From Microbacterium murale (GTDB taxonomy: Bacteria > Actinomycetota > Actinomycetes > Actinomycetales > Microbacteriaceae): DNA of 64,000 bases. The DNA is taken from contig NZ_BMCM01000002.1 in NCBI RefSeq assembly GCF_014635185.1, positions 1-64,000 of the forward strand, read 5' to 3'. The position numbers were made by a program, and so were the translations under genes. Below are positions 56,077 through 64,000 of this stretch, piece after piece; the stretch's first letter is position 1; every line of letters starts with the position of its first letter. The notes under the pieces are model-generated. The model saw only the letters and a list, made by a program, of their open reading frames with translations, had not been told where the DNA came from and searched no databases.

Positions 56077-57300
56077 TCAGGTTCGGATGGACTTGCGCGT
56101 CGTCGGCACCCGCACCATGGCGCGCACCCCGATGACGAACAGCGCGATCAGCAGCAGATTGCGTGCGGTGAGCAGGAGCACGGGTACGAGCTCCGCATGC
56201 AGCAGCCCGTCGTACGTCAACGGGTAGATCAGGCATGTCAGTGCGCACAGTACGAGCACCACACCCGCCGGCAGGCCCGATCTCGTGCGGTCGAAGATGA
56301 TCCAGAGGATCACCGGGGCGATCAGCCAGGTCTGGAACTGCGGCGAGCCGACCTTGTTCGTCACGATGAGCACGGCGACGAGCGTGAGAGCGAGCGGCGG
56401 GAAGAGCCGCGGGAACGACGCCCCTCGGGTGGCTTTGACGACTCCGACCACGATCAGCGCCGCGACGGCGACCACCATGATCGGCGTCAGCACGCCCGCC
56501 AGCACACTCACGCCGGGCGCCCCGATCTGGAAGGTGAGGATCTCGAAGCTGTAGTCGATGGATGCTGCGCCGAAATGCGCCAGCCACATGAACGGCGTCG
56601 CGGCGACCGATTCGATCTGCACCCCGCGCCCGGTCTGCTCCGTGAGGAACCCGAGCAGGTGCCGGTCGGCGCCGACGAGGAAGAGTACGAGCACGATCGC
56701 CGCGCACGCCCCGACCGCGGCCAGCAGAATCCGGATGCGTCCCCGCGCGGCGACCACCGCGGCCAGCACGAGCGCGCCCGGCCAGATCTTGATCCATGCC
56801 GCGACCGTGAGCAGCGTCGTCGCGACGACAGGGCACTTGATCAGCCAGAGCCCGCCGATCACCGCGAGCGCCACGGTCACGGCGTCGATCCGGTAGATGC
56901 CGATCGGTCCGAGCAACAGCAGCGCAGCGGTCCAGAACCATCCGGCGGAACGCCGAGCGGCCGTGCCGCGTCTGCCCACGAGCACGCCGAAGGCGACAGC
57001 ATCCACTGCCGTCACCATCACCGCCCAGCCGATCAGGTAGGCGCCAGAGGTGCCGACGAATCCGATCAGTGGCCACGCCAGCAGCTTCGTCAGCAGCATC
57101 GGCAGCAGTGCCAGCTGCGGGTACACCCACGGCTCCGTGATCCCCACGATCGCGCCGCCGGACACCGCGGCGGTCGACCAGGGCTCGTAGACGAGGACCA
57201 CATCGCCCATCGGCTGAGTCGGGTACACCCATCCCAACCACGCGACCAGCACATGGACGGCGAGGAAAGCGGCCCACAGGAGGGTCGTGCGCGGCCTCAC
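56077..57300 (-). CDS. GT87-like (DUF2029) polyprenol-dependent glycosyltransferase-type membrane protein
   Basis: The 407-residue protein has about 11 membrane helices. Early on it has GDVVLVYEPWS, the acidic loop after helix 1 seen in mannosyltransferase-C families, then AAWIKIWPGALVLAA, a K-x-x-P motif typical of GT87 proteins. Such enzymes add mannose from polyprenyl-phosphate-mannose to cell-wall glycans; specificity is inferred. The GTG at 57300 overlaps the nnrD stop (GTGA); the longer frame runs inside nnrD. Confidence 0.78.
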   Translation of the reverse strand: MRPRTTLLWAAFLAVHVLVAWLGWVYPTQPMGDVVLVYEPWSTAAVSGGAIVGITEPWVYPQLALLPMLLTKLLAWPLIGFVGTSGAYLIGWAVMVTAVDAVAFGVLVGRRGTAARRSAGWFWTAALLLLGPIGIYRIDAVTVALAVIGGLWLIKCPVVATTLLTVAAWIKIWPGALVLAAVVAARGRIRILLAAVGACAAIVLVLFLVGADRHLLGFLTEQTGRGVQIESVAATPFMWLAHFGAASIDYSFEILTFQIGAPGVSVLAGVLTPIMVVAVAALIVVGVVKATRGASFPRLFPPLALTLVAVLIVTNKVGSPQFQTWLIAPVILWIIFDRTRSGLPAGVVLVLCALTCLIYPLTYDGLLHAELVPVLLLTARNLLLIALFVIGVRAMVRVPTTRKSIRT

Positions 57301-58136
57301 GACAGCAGGTCTTCGATGGCTGCCGGCAGGGCTTCGGCCACATCGAGCGCGACGATCGGATGGCCATGAGCCCCCGCGGACGACCCCGACGCGAGAGTTG
57401 CGGCGCGCCCGTGCAGCCATGCCGCCGATGCCGCGACCTCCGCAACGGAGGCGTCCGGCGCAGCCGCGAGGAGTGCACCGAGCACGCCGGCGAGCACGTC
57501 CCCCGCACCCGCCGTCGCCAGCCAGGCGGGGGCGGATGCCACCGAGAGCACGCGGGCACCGTCGGATGCTGCGACCAGCGTCGTCGCGCCCTTCAGCAGG
57601 ACAGCACGACCGAGGGCGTGCGCCGCCTCGGCGGCATCGACGACGCGATCGCCCGTTCCCTCCGGCGGCAGGCCCAGCAGCTCCCGCAGCCGCGCGAATT
57701 CGCCGGCGTGCGGGGTGACGACGAGCGGAGCCGAGGCCATCGGCGCGAGATCCAGCGCCCCCGCATCGACGACGACCGGGACGGAGCCGCTCAGGATGTC
57801 GCGCAGTGCGCGCTCCTCGTCCGGCGAGCGGTCCGCGGCATCCGTGCCGGATCCGATGACCCAGGCACCCACACGAGTGCGTCCGATGTCCGGTGCGGCG
57901 ACGGTCTCGGGTCGGCGGGCGATCACGGCATCCGCTGCGCGTTCCTCGCCGACGAAGCGGACGTATCCTGCGCCAGCGCGCCAGGCGGCTTCCACACCCA
58001 GCACGGCCGCACCGGGATACGCGTTCGAACCGGTGCGCAGCGCGACGACGCCGCGCGAGTACTTGTCATCGCCCTGGCCCGGAACGCGCAGCAGGCGCGC
58101 GGTGTCGGCGCTGCACCATTCGCGGACGTCGACCAT
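57297..58136 (-). CDS. nnrD: ADP/ATP-dependent NAD(P)H-hydrate dehydratase
   Basis: The 279-residue ribokinase-like enzyme repairs damaged NAD(P)H hydrates. It has TGSNAYPGAAVL near the N-terminus, PHAGEFARL, LLKGATTLVA, and the catalytic ATAGAGDVLAGVLGALLA. The NnrE epimerase domain is not fused. TAGCGT six bases before the ATG predicts a leaderless message, and the gene is divergent from the OYE gene over 50 bases. Confidence 0.93.
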   Translation of the reverse strand: MVDVREWCSADTARLLRVPGQGDDKYSRGVVALRTGSNAYPGAAVLGVEAAWRAGAGYVRFVGEERAADAVIARRPETVAAPDIGRTRVGAWVIGSGTDAADRSPDEERALRDILSGSVPVVVDAGALDLAPMASAPLVVTPHAGEFARLRELLGLPPEGTGDRVVDAAEAAHALGRAVLLKGATTLVAASDGARVLSVASAPAWLATAGAGDVLAGVLGALLAAAPDASVAEVAASAAWLHGRAATLASGSSAGAHGHPIVALDVAEALPAAIEDLLS

Positions 58137-58142
58137 GCTTCC

Positions 58143-58148
58143 ACGCTA
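58143..58148 (-). promoter_or_regulatory. leaderless -10 element of nnrD
   Basis: TAGCGT lies six bases before the ATG at 58136. Confidence 0.47.
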
Positions 58149-58174
58149 GCGCGCCTCGTGCTCCCCAGCGGCAC

Positions 58175-58180
58175 TACGGT
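58175..58180 (+). promoter_or_regulatory. leaderless -10 element of the OYE gene
   Basis: TACGGT lies six bases before the GTG at 58187; only 26 bases separate it from the divergent nnrD -10. Confidence 0.47.
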
Positions 58181-58186
58181 CGAAGA

Positions 58187-59254
58187 GTGAGTCACCTCTT
58201 CTCCCCTCTCAGCATCCGCTCCGTCACGTTCCCGAATCGCCTCTGGGTGTCGCCGATGTGCATGTACAGCGCCGTCGACGGTGTGGTCCAGGAGTGGCAC
58301 CACACGCATCTGACCCAGTTCGCCTCAGGAGGCGCCGGCCTCGTCGTCGCCGAGGCGACCAGCGTCGTCCCCGAGGGGCGCATCTCGCCGCGTGACACCG
58401 GCATCTGGAACGATGAGCAGCGTGACGCCTGGGCGCCGATCGTCAAGGCGATCCATGATCGCGGCGGGCTCGCCGGTATCCAGCTCGCGCATGCCGGACG
58501 CAAGGCATCGACCTGGTGGCCGTGGGCCGAACAGCACGGATCGGTGCCTGAAGCCGATGGCGGCTGGACGACAACGGCTCCGTCCGCAGTGGCGTTCGAA
58601 GGATTCGCGGCGCCGACCGCGCTGGACGACGCCGGCATCGAGCGGGTCGTCGAAAGATTCCGCACCGCGGCGCGGCGTGCGCTGGATGCCGGGTTCGATG
58701 CCCTCGAAGTGCACGGCGCCCATGGCTACCTGTTGCATCAGTTTCTCTCGCCGCTGTCGAACCTGCGCACGGACGAGTACGGCGGACCGCTCGAGAATCG
58801 CGCACGCCTGCTGCTGCGCGTCGTGGATGCTGTGCGCGAGGTCGCTGGCGACGCGGTGCCGCTGTTCGTGCGGATCTCCGCCACCGACCACGCCGAGGGC
58901 GGCTTCACGCCGGACGAAGCGGCAGTGGCCGCCGGCTGGGCGATCGAGCACGGCGCCGACCTCATCGACGTCTCCAGCGGCGGGCTCGTCGCACATCAGC
59001 GGATCGACGTGCACCCGGGTTACCAGGTGCCATTGGCCGAGACCGTCCGCCAGGGCGGGCGGATCCCGGTCTCGGCTGTCGGACTCATCATCGCCGCAGA
59101 GCAGGCGGAGCGGGTGCTCGCCGACGGCGCGGCCGACGCCATCTTCGCCGGTCGGGAGTGGCTGCGCGACCCGCACTTCGGTCTGCGGGCCGCGCACGAG
59201 CTCGACGACACGGTCACATGGCAGCCGCAGTACCTGCGGGCGCGCTGGCGCTGA
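58187..59254 (+). CDS. NADH:flavin oxidoreductase (Old Yellow Enzyme, YqjM-like)
   Basis: The 355-residue FMN TIM-barrel reduces activated C=C bonds. Key parts are VSPMCMYSA (flavin-tuning Cys), IQLAHAGRKAS, HGAHGYLLHQFLSPLSN and RTDEYGGPLENRARL, all typical of the YqjM/thermophilic-like class; the terminal WQPQYLRARW supplies the intersubunit Arg. Start is GTG 58187; the frame from 57893 runs antisense to nnrD. Confidence 0.93.
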   Translation: MSHLFSPLSIRSVTFPNRLWVSPMCMYSAVDGVVQEWHHTHLTQFASGGAGLVVAEATSVVPEGRISPRDTGIWNDEQRDAWAPIVKAIHDRGGLAGIQLAHAGRKASTWWPWAEQHGSVPEADGGWTTTAPSAVAFEGFAAPTALDDAGIERVVERFRTAARRALDAGFDALEVHGAHGYLLHQFLSPLSNLRTDEYGGPLENRARLLLRVVDAVREVAGDAVPLFVRISATDHAEGGFTPDEAAVAAGWAIEHGADLIDVSSGGLVAHQRIDVHPGYQVPLAETVRQGGRIPVSAVGLIIAAEQAERVLADGAADAIFAGREWLRDPHFGLRAAHELDDTVTWQPQYLRARWR

Positions 59255-59275
59255 GCGCTCGGCTCGAGGTCGGGT

Positions 59276-60337
59276 TCAGCGTCCGTGCACGCGACGAGTC
59301 GCGTCCTGCACCTCTCCGACCAGCTCCTCCAGGATGTCCTCCAGGAACAGCACTGCAGTGGTCTCGCCCTGCGCATTGCGGACCTTGGCGAGGTGGCGAC
59401 CGGCACGACGCATGACCGCGAGAGCGTCTTCCAGATCGGTGTCCTCCTGCACCGGCACCATGTGATGGATGCGCTTCGAGGGGATGGGCACCGCCGTCGT
59501 GGTTGCGGCATCCGCCCCTTCCGAGGCCCGGAGGATGTCCTTGAGATGCACATATCCCAAGGGTGCGCGCGCCTGATCGACGATCACGTAACGCGAGAAT
59601 CCGTAGCGGGCGACGGCCTTCTCGATATCGTCCGGGGTGGACGTCTCCGGCAGCGTCACCAGGTCGCTCAGTGCCACGGCGACGTCGCGCGCCTTCTTGT
59701 CCGTGAACTCGACCGCCTTCGACACAGTGCCTGACGCGTCTGTCAGCACGCCTTCGCGACGCGACTGATTGACGATCGTGGCGACCTCGTCGATCGTGAA
59801 GGTCGATGCCGCTTCGTTCTTCGGCTCCACGCGGAACAGGCGCAGCACGCCGTTGGCTGCGGCGTTGAGCACCCAGATCACCGGGTGGAAGATCTTCGAG
59901 ATCCACACCAGCGGCGGCGCGAGGATCAGCACTGCGCGATCGGGCAACGAGAACGCGAGGTTCTTCGGCACCATCTCGCCGAAGACCACGTGCAAGTACG
60001 ACACGATCAGCAGTGCGACGACGAACGCGACGACGTCGACGACGGCATCCGCCCACCCGAAGGCGTGCATCGGGATTCCGAGCAGGTGGTGGATCGCGGG
60101 CTCGGAGACATTCAGGATCAGCAGCGAGCAGATCGTGATCCCGAGCTGCGATGTCGCGAGCATGAGGGTCGCGTGCTCCATGGCGTAGAGCGCGGTCTTG
60201 GCGGAGCGCGAGCCCTGTTCGGCGCGCGGTTCGATCTGCGAGCGGCGGGCCGAGATCACCGCGAACTCGGCGCCGACGAAGAAGGCGTTCGCGACGAGCA
60301 GGATCACGAGCCAGACGATTCCCATCCAATCGCTCAT
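59276..60337 (-). CDS. CNNM/CBS-domain protein lacking CorC domain (hemolysin family)
   Basis: The 353-residue protein has a CNNM (DUF21) membrane domain (about 1-190, including QLGITICSLLILNVSEP and GEMVPKNLAFS) and a CBS pair (about 205-335). The C-terminal CorC_HlyC domain is missing. CNNM/CorC proteins mediate Mg2+/Co2+ efflux. It overlaps the upstream paralogue by four bases (ATGA), suggesting a heteromeric pair. Confidence 0.9.
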   Translation of the reverse strand: MSDWMGIVWLVILLVANAFFVGAEFAVISARRSQIEPRAEQGSRSAKTALYAMEHATLMLATSQLGITICSLLILNVSEPAIHHLLGIPMHAFGWADAVVDVVAFVVALLIVSYLHVVFGEMVPKNLAFSLPDRAVLILAPPLVWISKIFHPVIWVLNAAANGVLRLFRVEPKNEAASTFTIDEVATIVNQSRREGVLTDASGTVSKAVEFTDKKARDVAVALSDLVTLPETSTPDDIEKAVARYGFSRYVIVDQARAPLGYVHLKDILRASEGADAATTTAVPIPSKRIHHMVPVQEDTDLEDALAVMRRAGRHLAKVRNAQGETTAVLFLEDILEELVGEVQDATRRVHGR

Positions 60338-61653
60338 CGCGTCACCTCCTCACTCGCGACATCGACCGGCACCGGCGTGTACCGGATGCGGTCGACACGG
60401 CGCCCGTCCATGCGGACGACCTGCAGTACACCGGAGTCCAAGGTGACCTCGTCACCGTTCACGGGCACGCGTTCCAGAACGCTCATGACATAACCGCCGA
60501 CGGTGTCGTACACGTCTCCCTCAGGCACCAGGACGCCGGTGCGACTTCGAAGTTCATCCGGGCGGAGCTCGCCAGGGAAGGTGATGGAGTCTCGGCCGCG
60601 GACGACGCCGGCGCGACTGCGATCGTGCTCGTCTGACACCTCGCCGACGATCTCCTCCACCAGGTCCTCCAGCGTGACGATGCCGGCGGTGCCGCCGTAC
60701 TCGTCGACGACGATCGCGAGCTGGTATCCCTTCGCGCGGAGCTCCGAGATCAGCACATCGAGGTGAACGGTCTCGGGAACGCGCAGCGGCTCGGTCGCGA
60801 GCGCACCGACCGGAACCTCGCTGCGACGCTCACGGGGCACGGAGACCGCAGCCTTCAGGTGCACGACACCCGTGATGTCGTCGAGGTCGTCGTCATAGAC
60901 GGGAAAGCGACTGTGGCCGGTGCGGCGAGCGAGCTGGATGACGTCCTCTGCGGAGTCGCCGGCGGCGATCGCGTGCATGCTCGGCCGCGGCGTCATCACG
61001 TCGTCGGCGGAGAGCCGCGAGAAGGTGAGAGTGCGATCGAGCAGGCTGGCGGTGTCGGCCTCGAGCACGCCGGCGCTGGCCGACCGGCGAACGAGCGACG
61101 AGAGTTCTTCGGCCGTACGCGCGCCGGAGAGTTCCTCCTTGGGCTCGACTCCCATCGAGCGCAGGATGCCGTTGGCACTGCCGTTGAGCAGCACGATGGC
61201 GGGCTTGAACACCGTGGTGAACGCCACCTGGAACGGCACCACGAGCTTCGCCGTCGCGCGTGGCAGTGCGAGCGCGAAGTTCTTGGGCACCAGTTCACCG
61301 AGGATCATGGAGAGCACAGTCGCGATGAACATGGCGACCACGGTGGCGATCGGGCGCACAGCGCCCTCAGCGATCCCCCATCCGGTCAGTACCGGACTCA
61401 GCAGGTTCGACAGCGCCGGTTCCATCGTGTAACCGGTGAGCAGCGTGGTCAGCGTGATGCCGAGCTGCGCGGACGACAGGTGCGTCGAGGTGTGCCGCAG
61501 AGCACCGATCGTGATCGCGAGCCGTGTCTCGCCTCGGGCCTGACGAGCCTCGAGTTCGGCTCGGTCCAGGTTCACGAGTGCGAACTCGCTGGCGACGAAC
61601 AGTCCCGTTCCCACCGTGAGCAGAAGCCCCACGCCCAACATGATGTAATCCAT
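60334..61653 (-). CDS. CNNM/CBS/CorC-domain protein (hemolysin family)
   Basis: The 439-residue full-length member has the CNNM domain (about 1-190; [33 protein letters not shown]), a CBS pair (about 210-335, [10 protein letters not shown]) and a C-terminal CorC_HlyC domain (about 350-430). AGGAGGGG lies about 9 bases before the ATG. It is first in the two-gene unit. Confidence 0.92.
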   Translation of the reverse strand: MDYIMLGVGLLLTVGTGLFVASEFALVNLDRAELEARQARGETRLAITIGALRHTSTHLSSAQLGITLTTLLTGYTMEPALSNLLSPVLTGWGIAEGAVRPIATVVAMFIATVLSMILGELVPKNFALALPRATAKLVVPFQVAFTTVFKPAIVLLNGSANGILRSMGVEPKEELSGARTAEELSSLVRRSASAGVLEADTASLLDRTLTFSRLSADDVMTPRPSMHAIAAGDSAEDVIQLARRTGHSRFPVYDDDLDDITGVVHLKAAVSVPRERRSEVPVGALATEPLRVPETVHLDVLISELRAKGYQLAIVVDEYGGTAGIVTLEDLVEEIVGEVSDEHDRSRAGVVRGRDSITFPGELRPDELRSRTGVLVPEGDVYDTVGGYVMSVLERVPVNGDEVTLDSGVLQVVRMDGRRVDRIRYTPVPVDVASEEVTR

Positions 61654-61733
61654 CAGCAGTTCCCCTCCTGAGGAAGCAGGGGCGGACAGTGGGGCGATGT
61701 ACTACAACTGGGAGGGTCGTCCATGGTGCAACG

Positions 61734-61760
61734 ATTCTACAGATTCTCGGCAGTGTCGAA
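61734..61760 (-). promoter_or_regulatory. candidate promoter of the CNNM pair
   Basis: TAGAAT (61734-61739) lies 15 bases from TTCGAC (61755-61760), about 80 bases before the start codon; the spacer is short. Confidence 0.4.
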
Positions 61761-61805
61761 GCTGTGCGCCCGACTATTTCTGACGGGGCTGCATCGATTG
61801 CGCGC

Positions 61806-63266
61806 CTACCAGCTGACCGGCAGCGCCTTGCCCTCTTCGTAGCCGGCGGCGGACTGGCGTCCGACCAGGGCGCGGTCGTGGAACTCCGGCACCGTCGCCG
61901 CGCCCGCGTACGTGAACGATGACCGAACGCCCGACGTGATCATGTCGAGCAGGTCCTCCAGTCCCGGCCGCAGGGGGTCGAGGTAGATCTTCGATGACGA
62001 GATGCCCTCGGCGAACAGCTCTTTGCGCGCACGCTCGTACGCATCGAGCCGTCCGAACCGCGCCTGCACGGCCTTGGTCGACGCCATGCCCCACGACTCC
62101 TTGTAGATGCGCCCATCGGCGTCGGTCTGCAGCTGACCTGGCGCCTCGATCGTCCCGGCGAACCAGGAGCCGATCATCACGGATGCCGCGCCGGCGGCGA
62201 GCGCGAGCGCGACGTCGCGCGGGTAGCGCACTCCCCCGTCCGCCCACACGTGGGCGCCCAGTTCGTGCGCGGCCTGGGCCGTCTCGAGCACGGCGGAGAA
62301 CTGCGGGCGTCCGACCGCCGTCATCATGCGCGTGGTGCACATGGCGCCAGGGCCGACCCCGACCTTGAGTATCGACGCTCCGGCATCCACGAGGTCGTTC
62401 GCGCCGTCTGCGGTGACGATGTTGCCCGCGACCAGCGGGATGCCGAGGTTCAGAGCCGCGACCGTCGTCAGAGCGCGCAGCATCCCCTCCTGATGACCGT
62501 GCGCGGTGTCGAGGACGAGCACATCGACACCGGCTGCAGCGAGCGCCTTGGCTTTGGCGGCCACATCGCCGTTGATACCGATCGCGGCGCCCACCGCCAG
62601 ACGCCCGTCCGCATCGACCGCTGGCGTGTACAGCGTCGAGCGCAGTGCACTGCGTGCGCTCAGTGTGCCGATCAGATGGCCGTGACGCTGGATCGTGACG
62701 AGCTCGGCGCCCGTCGCGGTGATGACGTCGAAGGCCGCGCGTCCGCTCGTGACGTCTTCAGCATCCAGTGCCGGGGTGCCCGCGTGCACGAGATCTCCCA
62801 GCTGCGCATCCGGAAGCGCCGTCGCGAGCCTGGTGGCCGGAAGGATGCCGCGCACTGCTGATGCCTCGACCACGGAGCCTGCGACGCCTTCAGCGACCAC
62901 GATGCCGTGACCCGCCGTGGCGGGCATCAGATAGAGCGCTTCCGCAACGGTCGCCGAGGGCGGAAGCACGAGCGGCGTGTCCCACGCGACCGGTTGGCGC
63001 TTCACATCGCGGATGGCGGCATCCAGATCCTGCAGCGGCATGTCCTGCGGGAGGATCCCCAGACCGCCGCGCCGAGCGAGCACTGCGGCGAGCCTGGGGC
63101 CTGTGACCGAGTTCATGTTCGATGCGACCAGGGGGATCGTCGCCGGTGTGCCGTCCCGTGGGGTCAGATCGACCTCGAGCCTGCTGGTGATTTCAGAGCG
63201 ACGTGGCACCAGGAAGACATCCGAATAGGTGAGATCCACGGCAGGTTGCTCGCTGACGAACTTCAT
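61806..63266 (-). CDS. guaB1: GuaB1-family IMP-dehydrogenase-related protein (GMP reductase)
   Basis: The 486-residue TIM-barrel protein has an inserted CBS pair (about 95-210) and the catalytic cysteine loop GVGPGAMCTTRMMTAVG. In mycobacteria the GuaB1 type was shown to be a GMP reductase rather than an IMP dehydrogenase; I infer the same here. The N-terminal YSDVFLVPRRSEI and the C-terminal flap region fit. TACCGT six bases before the ATG predicts a leaderless message. Confidence 0.93.
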   Translation of the reverse strand: MKFVSEQPAVDLTYSDVFLVPRRSEITSRLEVDLTPRDGTPATIPLVASNMNSVTGPRLAAVLARRGGLGILPQDMPLQDLDAAIRDVKRQPVAWDTPLVLPPSATVAEALYLMPATAGHGIVVAEGVAGSVVEASAVRGILPATRLATALPDAQLGDLVHAGTPALDAEDVTSGRAAFDVITATGAELVTIQRHGHLIGTLSARSALRSTLYTPAVDADGRLAVGAAIGINGDVAAKAKALAAAGVDVLVLDTAHGHQEGMLRALTTVAALNLGIPLVAGNIVTADGANDLVDAGASILKVGVGPGAMCTTRMMTAVGRPQFSAVLETAQAAHELGAHVWADGGVRYPRDVALALAAGAASVMIGSWFAGTIEAPGQLQTDADGRIYKESWGMASTKAVQARFGRLDAYERARKELFAEGISSSKIYLDPLRPGLEDLLDMITSGVRSSFTYAGAATVPEFHDRALVGRQSAAGYEEGKALPVSW

Positions 63267-63272
63267 ACCCCC

Positions 63273-63278
63273 ACGGTA
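63273..63278 (-). promoter_or_regulatory. leaderless -10 element of guaB1
   Basis: TACCGT lies six bases before the ATG at 63266. Confidence 0.47.
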
Positions 63279-63334
63279 GCTTCACAGGGTCGGATCGGGC
63301 AGCCGCACTCGCGTATCCGTGCACGAGAACACGT

Positions 63335-63340
63335 TAGGCT
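63335..63340 (+). promoter_or_regulatory. candidate -10 element of sucA
   Basis: TAGGCT lies about 80 bases before the GTG start; the same hexamer precedes cysK. Confidence 0.33.
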
Positions 63341-63421
63341 AGAGGGTAGAGCGCGCTGACCCGGGGGCCTCCCGTTTCGCGCGTGGACAAAAGCTTCAGC
63401 GATGAAAGAGGGCGATAGCGC

Positions 63422-64000
63422 GTGGCGAACCAGGTGGCCGGCGTCGGGAGTTCAGACGACGGAGATTTCGGAGCCAACTCGTGGCTCGTCGACGAACTCT
63501 ACGAACAGTTCAAGATCGATCGCAACTCCGTCGACAAGGAGTGGTGGCCGATCCTGGAGACCTACAAGCCGGATGCTGCGTCCCCACCAGCCGCGACGGC
63601 GCCTGCACCGCCCTCCGGCGCAGCGTCCGCTGCAGCCGCCGAGCATCCAGTGACCGCGCCGATCCCGGTGATCGGCTCGCAGCCCGTCGCCCGCACCACG
63701 GCGAAGCCCGCCGCCCCGGCGCCGATCCCCGCCCAGGCGCCGAAGCCGGAGGCCAAGACCGCCGAGGAGACGGCCGACGAGGACAAGGCCACTCCGCTTC
63801 GCGGCATGTCCAAGACTCTCGCCGCGAACATGGACCAGTCGCTGACGGTTCCGACCGCGACCAGCGTGCGCACCATCCCGGCGAAGCTGATGATCGACAA
63901 CCGCATCGTCATCAACAACCACATGTCGCGCTCGCGCGGCGGCAAGATCAGCTTCACGCACCTCATCGGCTGGGCCCTGATCCAGACGCTGAAGGAGTTC
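63422..64000 (+). CDS. sucA: Multifunctional 2-oxoglutarate dehydrogenase (SucA/Kgd), N-terminal part
   Basis: The 193 visible residues run off the window. GANSWLVDELYEQFKIDRNSVDKEWWPIL is the E1o N-terminal helix, followed by a Pro/Ala linker. TPLRGMSKTLAANMDQSLTVPTATSVRTIPAKLMIDNRIVINN then opens the fused E2-type succinyltransferase core found in actinobacterial Kgd. The start GTG at 63422 follows AGAGGG. This predicts a roughly 1200-residue E2o-E1o fusion. Confidence 0.95.
   Translation, partial: MANQVAGVGSSDDGDFGANSWLVDELYEQFKIDRNSVDKEWWPILETYKPDAASPPAATAPAPPSGAASAAAAEHPVTAPIPVIGSQPVARTTAKPAAPAPIPAQAPKPEAKTAEETADEDKATPLRGMSKTLAANMDQSLTVPTATSVRTIPAKLMIDNRIVINNHMSRSRGGKISFTHLIGWALIQTLKEF

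Noticed and set aside
55540-57369. 609-codon plus-strand frame
   Set aside because: It covers four minus-strand genes with clear families and shows His/Arg/Asp-rich shadow composition.

Overview
This 64-kb window is high-GC chromosomal DNA from an actinomycete, most likely family Microbacteriaceae (Microbacterium or a close relative). The evidence is the atp operon with an atypical upstream membrane gene, a Rho with a very long Ala/Arg-rich N-terminal region, a MerR-beta-clamp-like fusion, GuaB1, the start of a Kgd-type 2-oxoglutarate dehydrogenase, TANNNT -10 elements and many apparently leaderless genes. Nearly all of it is ordinary core chromosome. I see no prophage, CRISPR array, transposase or biosynthetic cluster.

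Layout. 1-8.5 kb (minus strand): a DUF5684 membrane protein cut by the window edge, YaaA, and the complete F1Fo ATP synthase operon atpBEFHAGDC. 8.6-12 kb (minus): an AtpI-like protein, a WecA-type phosphotransferase, a threonylcarbamoyl-AMP synthase and PrmC. 12-13.6 kb (plus): cysK-cysE, sitting between prmC and its usual partner prfA. 13.6-21 kb (minus): a small membrane protein, prfA, rho, and an overlapping lysA-hom-thrB operon. 21-25.7 kb: YihY, a DUF2993 protein, ArgS and a secreted SGNH hydrolase, then a tRNA-Arg(CCG) with a strong hairpin. 26-29 kb: a MerR/beta-clamp-like regulator translationally coupled to an MFS exporter and a HAD hydrolase. 29-37.9 kb: a coiled-coil protein, a nucleotidyltransferase, thrC, a GyrI-like protein, DUF1304, CPBP-like and TrmB proteins, DUF3097, and a TPM-domain membrane protein. 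38-42.8 kb: PspA, an arginase-fold protein, an HExxH protein, an iron-box-controlled SIP-domain protein, a Tyr-phosphatase/AhpD-like pair and an alpha/beta hydrolase. 42.9-47.8 kb: a five-gene peptide/nickel-type ABC importer. 47.8-49.9 kb (minus): SDR, ung and a GNAT acetyltransferase. 50-53.8 kb: metY and metX separated by a DUF559 nuclease-like gene bracketed by two near-identical palindromes. 53.8-64 kb: NUDIX, MFS, thiamine-binding, GT87-like membrane and NnrD proteins, an OYE-family oxidoreductase, two CNNM proteins, GuaB1, and the N-terminus of Kgd/SucA.

Functionally, amino-acid biosynthesis recurs: Cys through CysE/CysK, Lys/Thr through LysA/Hom/ThrB/ThrC, and homocysteine through MetX/MetY. 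The window also holds energy conversion, translation termination (PrfA/PrmC) and envelope stress (TPM protein/PspA).

The most notable signals are three. First, a palindrome-flanked solitary DUF559 cassette splits metY-metX. Second, a MerR-beta-clamp-like fusion appears to be transcribed without a leader from a classic long-spacer MerR promoter. Third, at least 15 genes in the window carry a TANNNT hexamer exactly six bases before the start codon.
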